A stretch of DNA of 64,000 nt from an uncultured Christensenellaceae bacterium (GTDB taxonomy: Bacteria; Bacillota; Clostridia; Christensenellales; Borkfalkiaceae): positions 21,745 through 85,744 of the forward strand of contig CAJUKJ010000006.1 of assembly GCA_910587365.1 (NCBI GenBank). The letters run 5' to 3'. A model generated the notes under the pieces. That model did no database searches. It worked only from the letters and a program-made list of their open reading frames with translations, and had not been told where the DNA came from. Both the position numbers and the translations under genes were made by a program. This document shows, one piece after another, positions 23,512 through 33,491 of this stretch; positions within the stretch are counted from its first letter, which is position 1; the number at the start of each line of letters is the position of its first letter.

Positions 23512-26500
23512 TTATGCCAATGAAATTTTATCGGAAATGCTTCTTATAAATATGCCGCGTTTTACGCCCTCGTCTATACAGCCCGATACGAACGCAACGA
23601 GTTTATCGCTCGTTCTGGGAACTTTCAGTTCTTTTAAAACCATTGTAATAAGCTCGTCAGCATACATACTTACCTTGTTTAAAAGTATGCCTTTAATAAG
23701 CGATATTACGTCGTAAGGGGTATAGTCCGTATCTGCCGAACGTATGCTTGCACCCTCTTCGACGCGGTATCTGTCGAACGCAGAATATTTATCCGCTTTG
23801 AAATAATAGATATTGTCAAGCATTTTGCCGACAGAAAAACCGCAGGCGTTTATAAGCGAGGTAAGCTTACCTTCAAGCTTTACGCCATACTTTGAAATTC
23901 CGTACTGCGCGAGCGTGCGCTTCATTAAAAACTGCTGGGAAATAGGCTCTTCCGCAGCGACAACCGCCTTTATAACGCGCGTGACCTCGCCGTCGTTTTC
24001 CCCGCTCAAAACATATTCGGGCGGTTGGACTTTCGTTTCGGTTTTAGCGAAACGGTAGGGCTTTTTGAAGTTTATGGACGTAGGTTTGCCGGTAGACGTC
24101 AGCTTATCGAGATAGTCCTTTATCTTCTTAATCTCGCGTTTGGGGTTATTGAAGAAGTTTAACGCATACAATCTTACAACATTCCAGTTATTGCGCTTTA
24201 ACGTCTGAACCTGTAAAACAGTCCTGTCCTTTACCGAGAACGAACTCTGCGAACCGTCGCAAAGTACGGCAAGTATAAAATTGTGTTTGTTTTTGGGGTC
24301 TACGACTGCAACGTCTATCTTGAAGTCGGAAACACCCACGTCGCAGCGGCAATCGTAGCCGTAGCCCGAAAGCTCTTCCGCGATATATTTGCCTATACCC
24401 TGCTTGTTTATAATTATTTCGTCGCTTCTGACGGAAATGTTAGTTCTGCCCTTTTCCGCAAACTCGAGGAAGGCTTTAAGTCCCGAAACCCCGCGCGAGG
24501 TGGTCTTTGACATATCTATCATAGAATACCGCATCGATGAGAACACGACCATCTCTTCCCTGGCGCGCGAAACCGCAACGTTTAACCTTCGCCAGCCGCC
24601 TATCTGGTTCAAGGGTCCGAAGTTTAAGGAAATTTTACCGTTCTTGTCGGGACCGTAGCAAACCGAAAACAGTATTACGTCCCTTTCGTCGCCCTGAACG
24701 TTTTCAAGGTTTTTGACGAAAAGCGGTTCCTCCCTGTCATACGCAACGTCTTCAAGACGTTTTTCGGATATCCTTTTGGAAAGAAGTCTTTCAATTAAAA
24801 CCTGTTGGGGAGTTGAGAAGGTTACAACGCCGATGCTTGAATTTTTAAGACGCTCGTCCAGCAATCTTCTTATAACTTCGTTTACAAGAGCTTCCGCTTC
24901 CTTTTTGTTGCATTTGCTTTCGCCGCGGTCGTAAATTCCGTCCTCTATGAGTTTGAGTTTAACCTTACTGTCAAGCGCGTCCGGCGAAGGATAGGTGCAT
25001 AACCTGCTTGAATAGTACATTATGTTCGAGAACGCAATTAAGCTTTCGTGGTTGGAACGATAATGCCAAATGAGATGCTTTTCGGGAATACCCAACGCAA
25101 GGCAGTCGTCCAAAACGGACTCCAAGTCCTCAGTTTCGGGATTGTCCTCGTCCTGTCCCGACGTGGTAAAGAAAGTCGTAGGCGGCATCTGTTTTGGGTC
25201 GCCGACTACTATCGCGCTCTTTGCGCGGGCAAGCGAGGGAACAGCTTCACAGGTAGGCATCTGCGACGCTTCGTCGAAAATTACTATATCAAACAAATTA
25301 GCATCCGCAGGAAGGTACTGCGACACCGTTATGGGACTCATAAGCATACAGGGAGCAACCACACGCATAAGCTCGGGAATTTCCGAGAAAAGCATTCTTA
25401 AATTGAGTCCGCGGACGTTGCCCTTTATGCTGCGCCTGAACGCCATAAGCTCTAAGGCGAGCGTTCCTTCCGTTTCTGACGCGGGAAGCCTTGAAATTAA
25501 AACTTCGCGCAGCTTTTCGCGCGTAAGCGACGTAAACTCCTCCAAAAGCTGTGTGAACGTGAGGGCGTTTGCCTCCTGCACGCTCGCCGAAAAACTTGCC
25601 AAAGTTTCGTCGGCAGGAATATTCGTCTGGATAAAGTTACGGTATACGTTTTTACGGAACGACGAAAGTATCTGCTTTCCGTTAATGCGTCCGCTTTCCA
25701 TAGCGTCGGTAATAAACGTAAGCCCGTATTCGTTAAGCTTTTTAGCCGTTGCTTTGTAAATGCACCAACCGGGAAGCATATCGATATTGTCGATAAGCGC
25801 GGTACACTTAGTGTTGAAATAGCTGAACAAATCCCCGTCCATAATTTCGGACTTGTCGGCTTTTACCGTTTTTAAGAAGTGGTCGCAGCTCTTGTTAAAT
25901 GCAGTCGCTGCGGAAATAAGACCAACAATAAGCGGCTTAAGCTGTCCGCCGACCGCGCCCGCGCATACGCTGTTGAATGCGTCGGCGTTATAGTCCATAA
26001 ACACCTGCGCGCAAGTCCTGTGCAACGAATATAAGGGCTTTAAGTACTCGTCCCTCTTTTTGTCGTTTATGCTTCCGCCCAAGCCTAAAAAGTTTGAACT
26101 TAAATCCGTGTTGGCAAGTATGCGGGCTTTCGCCTGCTCCATATCGTAGGCGCGTTTAATCCATTCAAGCTCTTCTTTTTCAGTCAAAGGCTTGTCGCCG
26201 CACTTGTTTATCTTTCTTATAACGCTGAGTATGACCTTGGAAGAACGGTAATTATCGCCCCAATTGTCAAGTTCGTCCTCTATCTTATCGGCAAGCTTGC
26301 CCAAGTCGGGAAGAACACGGAAATGTGAAAGCCAGTGTCTTACCGCATTGTCGTACTTAACGTTGGCGTTATAGAATTTGTAGAACTGCTTTTCGTCGCA
26401 CTCGAAAAATTCGTTTAAATCGTCCCCTTTAAGCATATTGGCTATATCAATAAGACCTTTAAGCTTTTTATAGGTAAACGTGCTTACGCGCTGGTTGAAT

Positions 26501-29136
26501 GTGTCAAGGAAAAGCCCTAAATAGTTTTTAAGGTGTTTCAGCTCGGTAAGCACAACCTCCGACGCGCACAAAACACCCGCCTTAGTTGCCTTGTCGCACT
26601 CGGTAAGGTTTATTTCCGAAAACGGCGAACGGTATACTCCACCGCACTCTTCCGCCGCAGCCTGCGCCGTTAAAAGCATTTTTTCACACTCTTCAAGTTT
26701 TGACTTGGTAAGAGAATCGTAGAACGTACTTTCTATATTGACAAGCTCGGGTGCATTTTTATTTTGCAAATAGTAAATTATACCGTCGTATACCGAACAG
26801 CCCAGCCTGCGCTTTTTGTGCAACGCCGCAAGGGGTGCCTTTAAAGCTTTACGCGTCTGCTTAATGCTTTCGCCCGTGCTTGCAAACTTTTCCCCGTCCG
26901 AACGTCCCGTAAGGGCAAGCGTATTTTCAATGGTGCGTATAATTTCGCCCTTGTCCGCGCCTTTACGCGAATGAAGTTCGAGGCAGAACTCGCCTATACC
27001 TATCTCGGAAAGACGTTTTTTTACGACTTGAAGAGCCGCCTGCTTTTCCGCAACGAATAAAACTCGTTTACCGCTGTAAACGGCGTTTGCTATGATATTT
27101 GTAATGGTCTGGCTTTTGCCCGTTCCGGGAGGGCCGTGCAGGACGAACGAAGTTCCCTTTGCAGATTCGGCAACTGCGGCATACTGGGTGCTGTCGCAAG
27201 GAAGCGGGGTTATTATGCCGCAAGGCTCGCTGTCGTCCTCGCTGACGCCTGAAAGCTTATTGTTTTCAAGCTTGTTTGAATTAGTCAAAAGACTTAATAT
27301 AAGCGGATTTTTCTTATATTCGTTTATGTTCTTTTTAACGTCCGCCCACATTGCATAGCGCGCGAAAGTGAACTGGGCAAGGTATATATCGTCGTAAACG
27401 AACCAGCCCTTCATATTTGCAGTCTTTGCACGGAATACCGCGATTATTTCCTTGGGGGTAAGTCCCTTGCCGTCCAGACCGCGCACGTCTATACCGAATT
27501 CCTGCTTTAAAAATTCAAGCAGAGTAGTGTTTACTTCGTACTCATCGCCCGTTTCTATCCAGACGCCTGCCGTCTTTGTACGCTTTACATTTACCGGTAA
27601 AAGCGCGAGAGGGGCGAACTTGTCTTCCTTGTCGTTCTTGCCGCTCCACTTCAAAAAGCCGAACGCCAGATACAGCGTGTTCGCGCCCGTTTCCTCTTCG
27701 GCAGAACGCGACTTTCTTATAAGCGTGCCTGCTATGTCCGCAACCGCTTCCTGGCTTGAATAACAGCGAAGCGTACCCGACTTCATTTCTATTGAAATAA
27801 GCTCTTCCATACTCTTCACGCCCGTACCGCCGAAGTACGCCGCGTCCTTTATCGGCATAGAAAGAGGATTGAGCTTATACTTATCCCTGCCTTCAAGCTT
27901 TGTACAGAAAGCGTTTATGTCTGCGGAAAGTATATGCAGACAGTCGCGCTTGTAGCGGAAGTTCAAAAGGTTGTTTCTCAGCGAAAGGTCTAAAAGTCTT
28001 CTCTGCCAAGCCGTATCCTTGGAAACGGCTTTGTCATATTCGTATTTGCTTGCGTCTATTACCTCGCGGGGCTTTTCGCTGTAAGAAAGCTGTTTGTCGT
28101 TTAAAAGCTCGTAGCCCGAAGAAGTTTTGACCTTTAAAGGAAGGGGATAAACTCCGCCTATACGGCAACGCTTTATATCAAGGCAGATATCGAACGCGTT
28201 ACTTTTTGAAAACGAATTAAAGTGCGACGCGCTGGTCGTAAAGCTTGCGTTTTTATGTGCGAACAGGTCGTCCGCGTCGATTATTGCAAGGTTGTTTACC
28301 CCGTCCGCCACGTATTTTTCCACAACTGCCATATCGTCCTGTATGGGCGATGAGAAACAGCTTTCGTAAAGCCAGACGCCGACGCCCACTTTATTTTTGC
28401 CGAGGACAAGCACGGGGTTTAATTTGGTTGCCTCGAAGCAGGAAGCCGCAAACAGCGCGAGTTCAAGCGCGGTCGCCTTTTTATCCTTCATAATTTTGCT
28501 TATATCGCCCGCACGGACGGTTTGGGTCATATCGCTGCACTCTTCCTGCTCGATATTGAGATGCCTGATTGCAGCATAAATTGAAGCGGCGGCATTTCTT
28601 ACACCGTTTTTATCGTTGCCCGAATATCCGCTCCACTCCGAGGAATAACCCCAGGTCTTTAACTGCAAACCGGCTTCCGCAAGCACCTTTTGGCAATCCG
28701 CAAGCTTTGGACGCACAAATGATGCGAGCATTTCCGTATTGCCCGAAAGCCCGCACCAACAATCAATGGGCAGTGCCGAAACTTCGGTATTGAACGAACA
28801 TACCGTATCTTTGCCCTGCGTAAGCTTTATCTGTACCTTACAGGGCGTGGGTTCTTCCAGGTCGGCAAGGTATTTGGGATTTAACAGGTTGTCGGCCGAA
28901 ATTTCCATACTGCTTTGATGGGGAATTTCGTCAACGGTAATTTCCTTTGGCATTATCATTGCCGTGGAACCTGAAATGTGTACGGTTATTTCGCTGACAT
29001 TTTCCTCTGCACGGTTGAAAATTTTAAGCGAAGTAAAAAGGGGTAAGCGGCAAAAATAAGTAGAATAGCTTACCGAATTCAAAAGTTCGCCTTCAAGCTC
29101 GATAGAGTCAAGTTGTTTTTTAGATTTAGCTGCCAT
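23512..29136 (-). CDS. DUF4011-type SF1 helicase with C-terminal Vsr/MTES_1575-like nuclease domain and DUF3320
   Basis: A 1,874-residue protein; AAGGAG lies 7 nt before the ATG. The N-terminal ~380 residues are beta-rich. A DUF4011-type region follows (QRRLLDLSLRNNLLNFR near residue 385). SF1 helicase motifs: Walker A LHGPPGTGKSQTITN (~665), Walker B DIVIFDEASQMP (~1,287), VVGDPKQMPPT, HYRSNHESLI, NVQGDERDVILFS and RRLNVAVSRAREEMV. A long helical insert separates motifs I and II. Near 1,610 is a nuclease-like domain (SDFKIDVAVVDP ... FILAVLCDGSQ) in which the usual 'IECDG' glutamate is leucine. A DUF3320-like winged region lies near 1,725. Such helicase-nuclease proteins are often discussed as genome-defence factors; no methylase or other defence gene is adjacent, so function is open. 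Confidence 0.88.
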   Translation of the reverse strand: MAAKSKKQLDSIELEGELLNSVSYSTYFCRLPLFTSLKIFNRAEENVSEITVHISGSTAMIMPKEITVDEIPHQSSMEISADNLLNPKYLADLEEPTPCKVQIKLTQGKDTVCSFNTEVSALPIDCWCGLSGNTEMLASFVRPKLADCQKVLAEAGLQLKTWGYSSEWSGYSGNDKNGVRNAAASIYAAIRHLNIEQEECSDMTQTVRAGDISKIMKDKKATALELALFAASCFEATKLNPVLVLGKNKVGVGVWLYESCFSSPIQDDMAVVEKYVADGVNNLAIIDADDLFAHKNASFTTSASHFNSFSKSNAFDICLDIKRCRIGGVYPLPLKVKTSSGYELLNDKQLSYSEKPREVIDASKYEYDKAVSKDTAWQRRLLDLSLRNNLLNFRYKRDCLHILSADINAFCTKLEGRDKYKLNPLSMPIKDAAYFGGTGVKSMEELISIEMKSGTLRCYSSQEAVADIAGTLIRKSRSAEEETGANTLYLAFGFLKWSGKNDKEDKFAPLALLPVNVKRTKTAGVWIETGDEYEVNTTLLEFLKQEFGIDVRGLDGKGLTPKEIIAVFRAKTANMKGWFVYDDIYLAQFTFARYAMWADVKKNINEYKKNPLILSLLTNSNKLENNKLSGVSEDDSEPCGIITPLPCDSTQYAAVAESAKGTSFVLHGPPGTGKSQTITNIIANAVYSGKRVLFVAEKQAALQVVKKRLSEIGIGEFCLELHSRKGADKGEIIRTIENTLALTGRSDGEKFASTGESIKQTRKALKAPLAALHKKRRLGCSVYDGIIYYLQNKNAPELVNIESTFYDSLTKSKLEECEKMLLTAQAAAEECGGVYRSPFSEINLTECDKATKAGVLCASEVVLTELKHLKNYLGLFLDTFNQRVSTFTYKKLKGLIDIANMLKGDDLNEFFECDEKQFYKFYNANVKYDNAVRHWLSHFRVLPDLGKLADKIEDELDNWGDNYRSSKVILSVIRKINKCGDKPLTEKEELEWIKRAYDMEQAKARILANTDLSSNFLGLGGSINDKKRDEYLKPLYSLHRTCAQVFMDYNADAFNSVCAGAVGGQLKPLIVGLISAATAFNKSCDHFLKTVKADKSEIMDGDLFSYFNTKCTALIDNIDMLPGWCIYKATAKKLNEYGLTFITDAMESGRINGKQILSSFRKNVYRNFIQTNIPADETLASFSASVQEANALTFTQLLEEFTSLTREKLREVLISRLPASETEGTLALELMAFRRSIKGNVRGLNLRMLFSEIPELMRVVAPCMLMSPITVSQYLPADANLFDIVIFDEASQMPTCEAVPSLARAKSAIVVGDPKQMPPTTFFTTSGQDEDNPETEDLESVLDDCLALGIPEKHLIWHYRSNHESLIAFSNIMYYSSRLCTYPSPDALDSKVKLKLIEDGIYDRGESKCNKKEAEALVNEVIRRLLDERLKNSSIGVVTFSTPQQVLIERLLSKRISEKRLEDVAYDREEPLFVKNLENVQGDERDVILFSVCYGPDKNGKISLNFGPLNQIGGWRRLNVAVSRAREEMVVFSSMRYSMIDMSKTTSRGVSGLKAFLEFAEKGRTNISVRSDEIIINKQGIGKYIAEELSGYGYDCRCDVGVSDFKIDVAVVDPKNKHNFILAVLCDGSQSSFSVKDRTVLQVQTLKRNNWNVVRLYALNFFNNPKREIKKIKDYLDKLTSTGKPTSINFKKPYRFAKTETKVQPPEYVLSGENDGEVTRVIKAVVAAEEPISQQFLMKRTLAQYGISKYGVKLEGKLTSLINACGFSVGKMLDNIYYFKADKYSAFDRYRVEEGASIRSADTDYTPYDVISLIKGILLNKVSMYADELITMVLKELKVPRTSDKLVAFVSGCIDEGVKRGIFIRSISDKISLA

Positions 29137-29152
29137 AAAAACTCCTTTTCAC

Positions 29153-29449
29153 AAATTTTTGTTTCTATTCTGCAAAACAAAATTTTCGTGATTTAAAAGG
29201 CACTTCTCCGCACTGCAATGAAAACAGTGCGTTCGGTCATAGCTTGCGCTTTACATTATGCGCAAGCTTACCTCGGACAACAAAACAGCGCACTGTGCTG
29301 TTTTGTGAAATTTGTCCTCGCCCTTTCTTTGTGTGATTTTAAGGGCAAACTTATTATAAAATCACACAAATTCAATCTGCCGGGGTCGAGGTATCGACAA
29401 ATTGAGTCTCTTGCCCAAAAATGCGATTTTGGGCAACAACGTTAATTTA
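29153..29449. repeat. structured intergenic repeat R2, copy A (expanded)
   Basis: This fills the 386-bp gap between the helD stop and the DUF4011-helicase start. Stems: an AAATTTT-type arm with its partner around the loop CTATTCTGC; conserved CGTGATTTAA; an expanded region with CGCACTG/CAGTGCG, AGCTTGCGC/GCGCAAGCT and ACAAAACAGC/GCTGTTTTGT; TTTGTGTGATTTT/AAAATCACACAAA enclosing GGGCAAACTTATTATA; GTCGA-GGTA-TCGAC followed by AAATTG; TTGCCCAAAA/TTTTGGGCAA; end CGTTAATTTA. The same order occurs at 43403 and 63169 with different stem sequences. Confidence 0.8.
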
Positions 29450-29522
29450 TTTAAGTATACCATATATCGGTAAACTTGGGCAAGTAATATTATTGACATT
29501 TAATTTTTAACTTATCAATATT

Positions 29523-31895
29523 TTAATTTCTTATCAGCGCAAGGTGTTTCAGCGCACGGGTATATGCGACGTATTTTTCGTTATCGGTCATATCCGCGTC
29601 CGCAACCGCAACTGCCGTAAATTCAAGCCCCTTGCTTTCGTAAACAGTCATAATATTTATCTTCGTCTTTGAGATTTTTCCGCTTTCGCGCAGAAGATTG
29701 TATGACCTACGGTTATATTTTTCAAGGTTGCCCTCTGAAGTGATTACCGCGCAAAGACCTTTCTTTTCCGAAAGATATTTAGTAACAGAGCGTCCGTCTA
29801 TAATTTCGACCCCGCAGCCGTCGAAACCTATCGCCTGCATATCTATACCTAAATTGCCCGATACGTACTCCACTATCTGGTTTGTATTGCGGTAATTTAG
29901 GTTTAATTCGTACACGACGTAACCAAGCTCCTTCCAGTTCTTAATTCCACGGAAACCCGTTACGTTCTGTTTCAGGTCGCCGAATATATTGAACGACGCC
30001 CTGTCGTTGACAGCTTTTAAAACAGAGTACTCCGCAGGAGAGATATCCTGCGCCTCGTCAACGAATACGAACGCATATTTCGGCGATAGGGGAAAACCAA
30101 GCTCGGTTAAAAGAAGACACAGCACGAACGGGTCGAATTTGCACAGTCTTTTTGTTGACATAGCATAGCGCGTCTTGATTTTTTTGATAATTTCCCGATA
30201 GAAAAACCGCACCACGTCGTAAGTGTTTTCACATTTTCCGATTGCAACAAAATAGTTTTCCCCGCGCAGAACATCGGCATAATCGTAAACGGGCGGAAAG
30301 CAATTTAAAATTTCATTAATACGGCCGACGGTTTTTTCTATTTCTTTTTTAAGCTGTTCGCGTTTTTCTATCCTGTCGGAATAAGTTAGCGTTTCCTGTC
30401 CGCCGACGTTCATTTTGTACCGCCGAAGCTCAGAAATTTCCTTTTCAACGGTTTTATAAAGCGTCTTTAAATCATCAACGGCGGAAAGACATATTTTTTC
30501 CGAATACCTGCGAAGGTATATAAGCGACTTATAAAAAGACAAAAGCTGTTTGTAAAAGAAAGCGTAATTTCCCATTCTGCCGTCTGTAAGCAGCGACAAA
30601 AATTCACGCACGTCGGATATGCAGTTAAACATATTTCTGAACTGTTTGGTATAATACAGACCGCCGTCGGGCTTTTCCTTTATTTCCCCAAGCACGCACC
30701 TTCTTACGCGCAACCCTGCATTTTTTATGAAAACGTATTCCTCTTCCTGCTTTTTCAAGGCTTCGGAAACTCTTTCCGATACCTCCATACAGTCGTCGGA
30801 AGCCAGCATACCGTGTACGCCGTCGAATATCTTTGCAAGCTTTTTCCTGATTTCGGCAACGAACTTTTCGGAATACACGTAATTTAAAAGCTCCTCAGGC
30901 ACAGGCTGCAGACGGTCGATTTTATTTACGATATTCACGCCCGCGCCCGATAACAGCTTTAAAAAATAGTTTTCAAGGGTAGACGTGCGAACCTTTTCCA
31001 GTTCGAGTATAGCGGAAAGCTCGTCTATGAAAGCGTTGAACGAGTCGGAAGGCGTTATGACAAGCATATCCGACGGACGCAGTTTTTCGTTATTGTACAA
31101 TATATAAGAAAGCCTGTGCAAAAGCACCATAGTCTTACCGCTGCCCGCAACGCCCTGTAAAATGAACTCCGCGCGCTCTGGAAGGGTTATTATTTCATAC
31201 TGTTTTTCCTGGATTGTTTCTATAATGTCGGTTATTTCGCTCTTTTCCTTTCTGCTTTGAAGTATATCCTTTAAGAAAGGGTCGAAAATGAGCGACTCGT
31301 CCCGCCCTTTTATTTCTTCTGCCGAAAGGTAGTCGGCGACGGAAAGATACTCGTTTTTCATATCAAGCACCTTACCGCTTTGCGTGCGCAGCGCACGCCT
31401 TAAAATAAGCTTATAATCGTAATCGTTAATCGAAAACGATGTTCTGCTCTTTTGGTAATATTTGCGGGCGAGAGGCGCGCGCCAATCCACTATTTCAAGT
31501 CCTTCGTCCCCGCGCTTACCTATATAGTAGCTGTTGTATCCCTCTTGGGGGTCTTCAAGATCCATACGGGCAAAGTAAGGCTCGTCGAAGAAGGGTTTAT
31601 AAGACTGCATTTTAGCCGTAAGCGAAGCTATTTCCGCATTCAGCTCCAATACGCGACGATAGTTTTCGGCACTGTGTTCCGGGGAAGAATTCAGCGTATG
31701 TCTTTCCTCCTTTGCTGCTGAAATTTTAGCTTTAAGCTTATTTATATACAGTGCTTTCAGCATACGCATTACGCAATGGATATGCAGGTTTTCGTATTCT
31801 CTTTGCAAGTCATAATCAAGCAAGTCTAAAAAGAATTGCTTATCCGTCCGCTTGTGCGGGTCTATTGAGTTTTTTAATTTTTCAAACTCCGTCAT
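29523..31895 (-). CDS. helD: HelD-like UvrD/SF1 ATPase (RNA polymerase recycling factor)
   Basis: A 790-residue protein, close to Bacillus HelD (774). The N-terminal region is coiled-coil, followed by the HelD-specific EIVDWRAPLARKYYQ segment. Helicase motifs: LQGVAGSGKTMVLLHRLSY (~residue 252), FVDEAQDISPAE (~612), LNLNYRNTNQIVEY and MTVYESKGLEFTAVAVADAD, ending in YVAYTRALKHLALI. HelD binds core RNA polymerase and releases it from stalled DNA/RNA complexes using ATP. It is transcribed alone. The start lacks an SD and lies 7 nt after the -10 element, so the message may be leaderless. Confidence 0.9.
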   Translation of the reverse strand: MTEFEKLKNSIDPHKRTDKQFFLDLLDYDLQREYENLHIHCVMRMLKALYINKLKAKISAAKEERHTLNSSPEHSAENYRRVLELNAEIASLTAKMQSYKPFFDEPYFARMDLEDPQEGYNSYYIGKRGDEGLEIVDWRAPLARKYYQKSRTSFSINDYDYKLILRRALRTQSGKVLDMKNEYLSVADYLSAEEIKGRDESLIFDPFLKDILQSRKEKSEITDIIETIQEKQYEIITLPERAEFILQGVAGSGKTMVLLHRLSYILYNNEKLRPSDMLVITPSDSFNAFIDELSAILELEKVRTSTLENYFLKLLSGAGVNIVNKIDRLQPVPEELLNYVYSEKFVAEIRKKLAKIFDGVHGMLASDDCMEVSERVSEALKKQEEEYVFIKNAGLRVRRCVLGEIKEKPDGGLYYTKQFRNMFNCISDVREFLSLLTDGRMGNYAFFYKQLLSFYKSLIYLRRYSEKICLSAVDDLKTLYKTVEKEISELRRYKMNVGGQETLTYSDRIEKREQLKKEIEKTVGRINEILNCFPPVYDYADVLRGENYFVAIGKCENTYDVVRFFYREIIKKIKTRYAMSTKRLCKFDPFVLCLLLTELGFPLSPKYAFVFVDEAQDISPAEYSVLKAVNDRASFNIFGDLKQNVTGFRGIKNWKELGYVVYELNLNYRNTNQIVEYVSGNLGIDMQAIGFDGCGVEIIDGRSVTKYLSEKKGLCAVITSEGNLEKYNRRSYNLLRESGKISKTKINIMTVYESKGLEFTAVAVADADMTDNEKYVAYTRALKHLALIRN

Positions 31896-31902
31896 AACTG
31901 AT

Positions 31903-31931
31903 AATATAACATACTATCTTAAAAAATGCAA
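31903..31931 (-). promoter_or_regulatory. sigma-A promoter abutting the helD start
   Basis: Minus strand: TTGCAT (31931-31926), 17-nt spacer, TATATT (31908-31903), then 7 nt to the ATG. Transcription should start at or within a few bases of the start codon. Confidence 0.6.
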
Positions 31932-31941
31932 TAGGCAAAAA

Positions 31942-31971
31942 CAGCCGCGGCGCAAATTTGCGCCGCGGCTG
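31942..31971 (-). terminator. Rho-independent terminator after the Wzz-like gene
   Basis: CAGCCGCGGCGCAAA / TTTGCGCCGCGGCTG, followed on the minus strand by TTTTTG. Confidence 0.88.
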
Positions 31972-31986
31972 ATGCGAATTTTAAAA

Positions 31987-33345
31987 TTATTTGTCTTCTT
32001 TATTATCTTTTGAATTCTCTTCGGGGTTATCTTCCGTCACTGCAAACTGCGCCTGAGCCTCGACAAACACAGGATGCTCCGCCGCTTTTGCCTTGGCTTT
32101 TGATTTTTTGTTCTGCCTGCACCATCCTACGATATATGCAATTACCAAAGCAATAACTATACCGACGACAAGACTTATCAATCCCGACATAACAAGACTT
32201 CTTCCGCCTTCCACAGTAATTTTATTTGAATCGGGAATATTGACTTTGGAAACGTTTTTATATACGTATGAGGCAATGGGCTTAACCTCCTCCGTCAAGC
32301 TTTTAACCTCATCCTCTACGGCTTTGACCTTAGCGTCGTATTCGGTGTTTACTTCCCCCGCCTGCTCGAACTTTTCCAAATACCTGTTAATATATTTTAT
32401 ATTCTGCTTTAACTGCTCAACCTCTATTATTTGTATACGGATAGAATCGGCGTATATCAACGAACCCGAGCTGTTTTGCAGACTGAGCAATTGGTTTAAA
32501 GCATTTTCCGCCACTTCCAGCTTTTCCGTCTGGGCAAACAGGTCGCTAATATATTTATCTTTTTCCCTGCTGTTTAAAGTACTTTTAACATAACCGTTTG
32601 CAAGGGCTTCACGTTTAAGAGTATCGAACAGTCCCCTGTTGAGATATTCGTCAACAGTTTTCGATTTAAGCTGTGCCAAAGACGAAGACTCCGCACCGTC
32701 GATTTCGACTTTAAAATCACTACCGTAAGTTTCTATAAATGAATTATATAAATTCTGCAGAGAACGCACCTGGTTTTCCAGTTCGCTCAGTTGGATTTCA
32801 TAAGTTAACGCATTCTGTGAAGCTGAAATATTGTAGTCGTAATCTATATCCATTTCGGCAATATGCGCAACGGGAATTCCTGAAAGTGCGACCATAAAAT
32901 TACGTGCGGTATCGCCGTCTTTAAAATAATTAGATTTTATGGTTATTTTATAACTGGATACGTATTCTTTTGTTCCCTCGGCTGTTTCCGTCAATTCCCT
33001 TGATATTTTTATATCCCCGTTCTGAACCATCTTTTCAACGTTGACGTCATTATAATCTGTGCTTGAAGACTTGGCCGTTTCAAGATAATCCAAAGAAACA
33101 AAATCCGTATAGTCAAAATTACGACCGTCGGGATATAGGTACTTAGAAGGCGAATCTTCGGAATTAGGCAATTGCAAAACAAAAGTAATCGAATATTCAC
33201 TACCCGATTTACCGATTAAATACAGACCTATGGTACCGACTATAGTAATCACTATCGCAATACCCAAAGCCAGCCACTTTTGTGAAAATATAGTGCGGAA
33301 AATATCGCCTATCGATAATCCGCTATCTTCCATTTCTTCTTCCAT
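31987..33345 (-). CDS. Wzz/GumC-like chain-length regulator, orphan
   Basis: A 452-residue protein with two membrane segments (about 24-44 and 385-410) enclosing a large external region that is mostly alpha-helical and predicted coiled-coil (about 180-350). This is the polysaccharide co-polymerase layout. The short cytosolic C-terminus is Lys/Ala-rich, then acidic (about 45 residues), with no BY-kinase domain. GGAGGAA precedes the ATG. No glycosyltransferase, flippase or kinase gene lies nearby, so a role in capsule or exopolysaccharide length is inferred from topology only. Confidence 0.75.
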   Translation of the reverse strand: MEEEMEDSGLSIGDIFRTIFSQKWLALGIAIVITIVGTIGLYLIGKSGSEYSITFVLQLPNSEDSPSKYLYPDGRNFDYTDFVSLDYLETAKSSSTDYNDVNVEKMVQNGDIKISRELTETAEGTKEYVSSYKITIKSNYFKDGDTARNFMVALSGIPVAHIAEMDIDYDYNISASQNALTYEIQLSELENQVRSLQNLYNSFIETYGSDFKVEIDGAESSSLAQLKSKTVDEYLNRGLFDTLKREALANGYVKSTLNSREKDKYISDLFAQTEKLEVAENALNQLLSLQNSSGSLIYADSIRIQIIEVEQLKQNIKYINRYLEKFEQAGEVNTEYDAKVKAVEDEVKSLTEEVKPIASYVYKNVSKVNIPDSNKITVEGGRSLVMSGLISLVVGIVIALVIAYIVGWCRQNKKSKAKAKAAEHPVFVEAQAQFAVTEDNPEENSKDNKEDK

Positions 33346-33375
33346 TCTTCCTCCAAAAATGTAAATTACGCTATA

Positions 33376-33404
33376 ATTTTACACGATTACCAATAATAAG
33401 TCAA
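33376..33404 (-). promoter_or_regulatory. sigma-A promoter of the Wzz-like gene
   Basis: Minus strand: TTGACT (33404-33399), 17-nt spacer, TAAAAT (33381-33376), 30 nt upstream of the ATG. Confidence 0.75.
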
Positions 33405-33491
33405 TCTTTCGAGCATAGTTTTTATTAAATACTGTAAACGTACCGAAACAAAAAATATATAGTGTAATATTCGGTAATTTGCGCCAATTAA

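Noticed and set aside
23512..31895. A multi-gene defence island
   Set aside because: Only the DUF4011 helicase has a defence-type architecture. HelD is a housekeeping RNA polymerase factor, and no methylase, integrase or other defence gene lies nearby.
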